Below, in pieces: positions 63,168 through 64,000 of a stretch of DNA of 64,000 bases. Below the pieces are notes generated by a model. That model saw only the letters and a program-made list of their open reading frames with translations. It was not told the DNA's origin and made no database searches. The first letter of the stretch is position 1, and every line of letters begins with the position of its first letter. A program made the translations under genes and the position numbers. This DNA is from Beijerinckiaceae bacterium (GTDB lineage: Bacteria; Pseudomonadota; Alphaproteobacteria; Rhizobiales; Beijerinckiaceae): the NCBI GenBank assembly GCA_947452005.1, contig CANGBC010000005.1, positions 1 through 64,000 on the forward strand, given 5' to 3'.

Positions 63168-64000
63168 ATGAAGCCTATGGCCGACGCGTCCTCCGACTTT
63201 ACCTTTGCCCTGCCCATTGATGCAGTGCTGGGAGAGTTGCGCGCAAAAACCGGGACACAAACCCGCCTTGTGCTGGTCGCCCCGCCCGGCGCTGGCAAAA
63301 CGACGCGCGTGCCGCTGGTCCTGAAGGACGAGCCGTTTGCCGCTGGCGGCAAGATCATTCTGCTGGAGCCACGACGCCTGGCCGCGCGCGCCGCCGCGGA
63401 GCGCATGGCCGCGACCCTGGGTGAACAGGTCGGCGAGACGGTGGGCCTGCGCGTACGCCTGCAATCGCGCATCTCCGCCAAGACGCGGATCGAAGTCGTC
63501 ACCGAGGGCGTCTTTGCGCGGATGATCCTGGATGACCCAGAGCTGAAAGGCGTGGCCGCTGTTGTCTTCGACGAATTCCACGAGCGCTCGCTCGATGCGG
63601 ATCTGGGCCTTGCACTCGCGCTCGAAGCGCAAGCAGGTCTGCGCGAAGATCTGCGCATTCTAGTCATGTCGGCGACACTTGATGGCGCGCGCGTCTCGAA
63701 ACTGATGAGTGACTGCCCGGTCATTGTCAGTGAAGGCCGCGCTTACCCCATCGACACACGCCACCTGCCACGCGAAGCGCGCTCGCGCCTCGATGAAGAT
63801 ATGGTGCGCGCCATTCAGACGGCGCTACGCGCAGAGACGGGCTCTATTCTGGCTTTTCTGCCAGGCCAAGGCGAAATCCGCCGCGTCGCGCAAATGCTCG
63901 AGGGCAAATTGCCAGCCAATGCTGAGCTTGCTCCCCTCTATGGCGCCATGGATCGGGCCGCGCAGGATCGCGCGGTGCTGCCTGCCAAAGCGGGCCAGCG
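63168..64000 (+). CDS. hrpB: ATP-dependent helicase HrpB (partial, 3' end outside window)
   Basis: The first 277 or so residues of a DEAH-type helicase of the HrpB family. Walker A is PPGAGKTTRVPL (about 40-51), motif Ia has LLEPRRLAARAAAERMA, the DEFH box is VVFDEFHERSLDADL and motif III is VMSATLDG; all fit HrpB. The bacterial protein is about 820 residues, so roughly two thirds lie beyond the window. The start at 63168 or an ATG nine bases later are both possible. Divergent from kup; the 189-base space between them shows no gene. Confidence 0.93.
   Translation, partial: MKPMADASSDFTFALPIDAVLGELRAKTGTQTRLVLVAPPGAGKTTRVPLVLKDEPFAAGGKIILLEPRRLAARAAAERMAATLGEQVGETVGLRVRLQSRISAKTRIEVVTEGVFARMILDDPELKGVAAVVFDEFHERSLDADLGLALALEAQAGLREDLRILVMSATLDGARVSKLMSDCPVIVSEGRAYPIDTRHLPREARSRLDEDMVRAIQTALRAETGSILAFLPGQGEIRRVAQMLEGKLPANAELAPLYGAMDRAAQDRAVLPAKAGQ

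Overview
The window reads as core chromosome of a GC-rich alphaproteobacterium, most likely of the order Hyphomicrobiales (Rhizobiales). The basis is gene content and order typical of that group: dapD-(membrane protein)-dapE beside def-fmt-truA, dnaX-ybaB-recR with the SRP RNA gene just upstream, pheA-kdsB beside a membrane-anchored cytochrome c, a malic enzyme fused to a phosphotransacetylase-like domain, and a cpa-type Tad pilus cluster. No family or genus can be fixed from the sequence alone. I see no phage, transposase, integrase or CRISPR array.

Layout. 0-6 kb, mostly minus strand: tRNA-Arg(ACG), an orphan sensor kinase, a VTT membrane protein, an NnrU-like protein, hisG and hisZ, and a cupin. 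6-11.3 kb, plus strand: rpmH-rnpA-yidC-engB, argB and a HAD phosphatase with no normal start codon. 11.3-12.1 kb: an MqsR/MqsA-like toxin-antitoxin pair. 12.1-14.7 kb: lysine/peptidoglycan precursor genes dapD and dapE. 14.6-16.9 kb, minus: truA, fmt, def. 17-21.6 kb: rmuC, a small secreted protein behind a hairpin that covers its ribosome binding site, then recR, ybaB, dnaX and the SRP RNA. 21.7-22.4 kb: a HigB/HigA-like toxin-antitoxin pair. 22.5-25.4 kb: nudC and folate genes folP-folB-folK. 25.5-27.9 kb: pheA, kdsB, cytochrome c. 28-35.2 kb: a yejABEF-type peptide importer continuing by overlaps into deoB. 35.2-41.5 kb: gamma-glutamyltransferase and a von Willebrand-type protein on the minus strand, the nucleoside salvage genes cdd-deoC-deoA on the plus strand, then NlpC/P60, MarR-type and M17 aminopeptidase genes. 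43-52.6 kb: Tad pilus machinery (tadD; then cpaA, cpaB, cpaC, cpaD, cpaE/tadZ, cpaF/tadA, tadB, tadC; plus a secretin N-domain protein) but no pilin. 52.6-64 kb: phosphomannomutase/phosphoglucomutase, mutS, maeB, UDP-glucose dehydrogenase, Kup with a histidine-rich N-terminus, and the start of hrpB, which is cut by the window end.

The genes fall into coherent groups: ribosome, tRNA and membrane-protein biogenesis; DNA repair; lysine, histidine, phenylalanine, arginine and folate synthesis; nucleoside salvage, where deoB, cdd, deoC and deoA together route deoxynucleosides into central metabolism; and Tad pilus assembly. Intergenic spaces carry at least two families of dispersed palindromic repeats and one nested palindromic element.

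The least ordinary items are the MqsRA-like module with a cysteine-free antitoxin and MqsA-type palindromes, the Shine-Dalgarno-masking leader at 18.5 kb, the HAD gene without a standard start codon, HisG with a long-form-like tail next to HisZ, the Kup histidine tail, and short triple direct repeats at the 3' ends of two nearby genes. I did not find one clear, wholly new multi-gene system.
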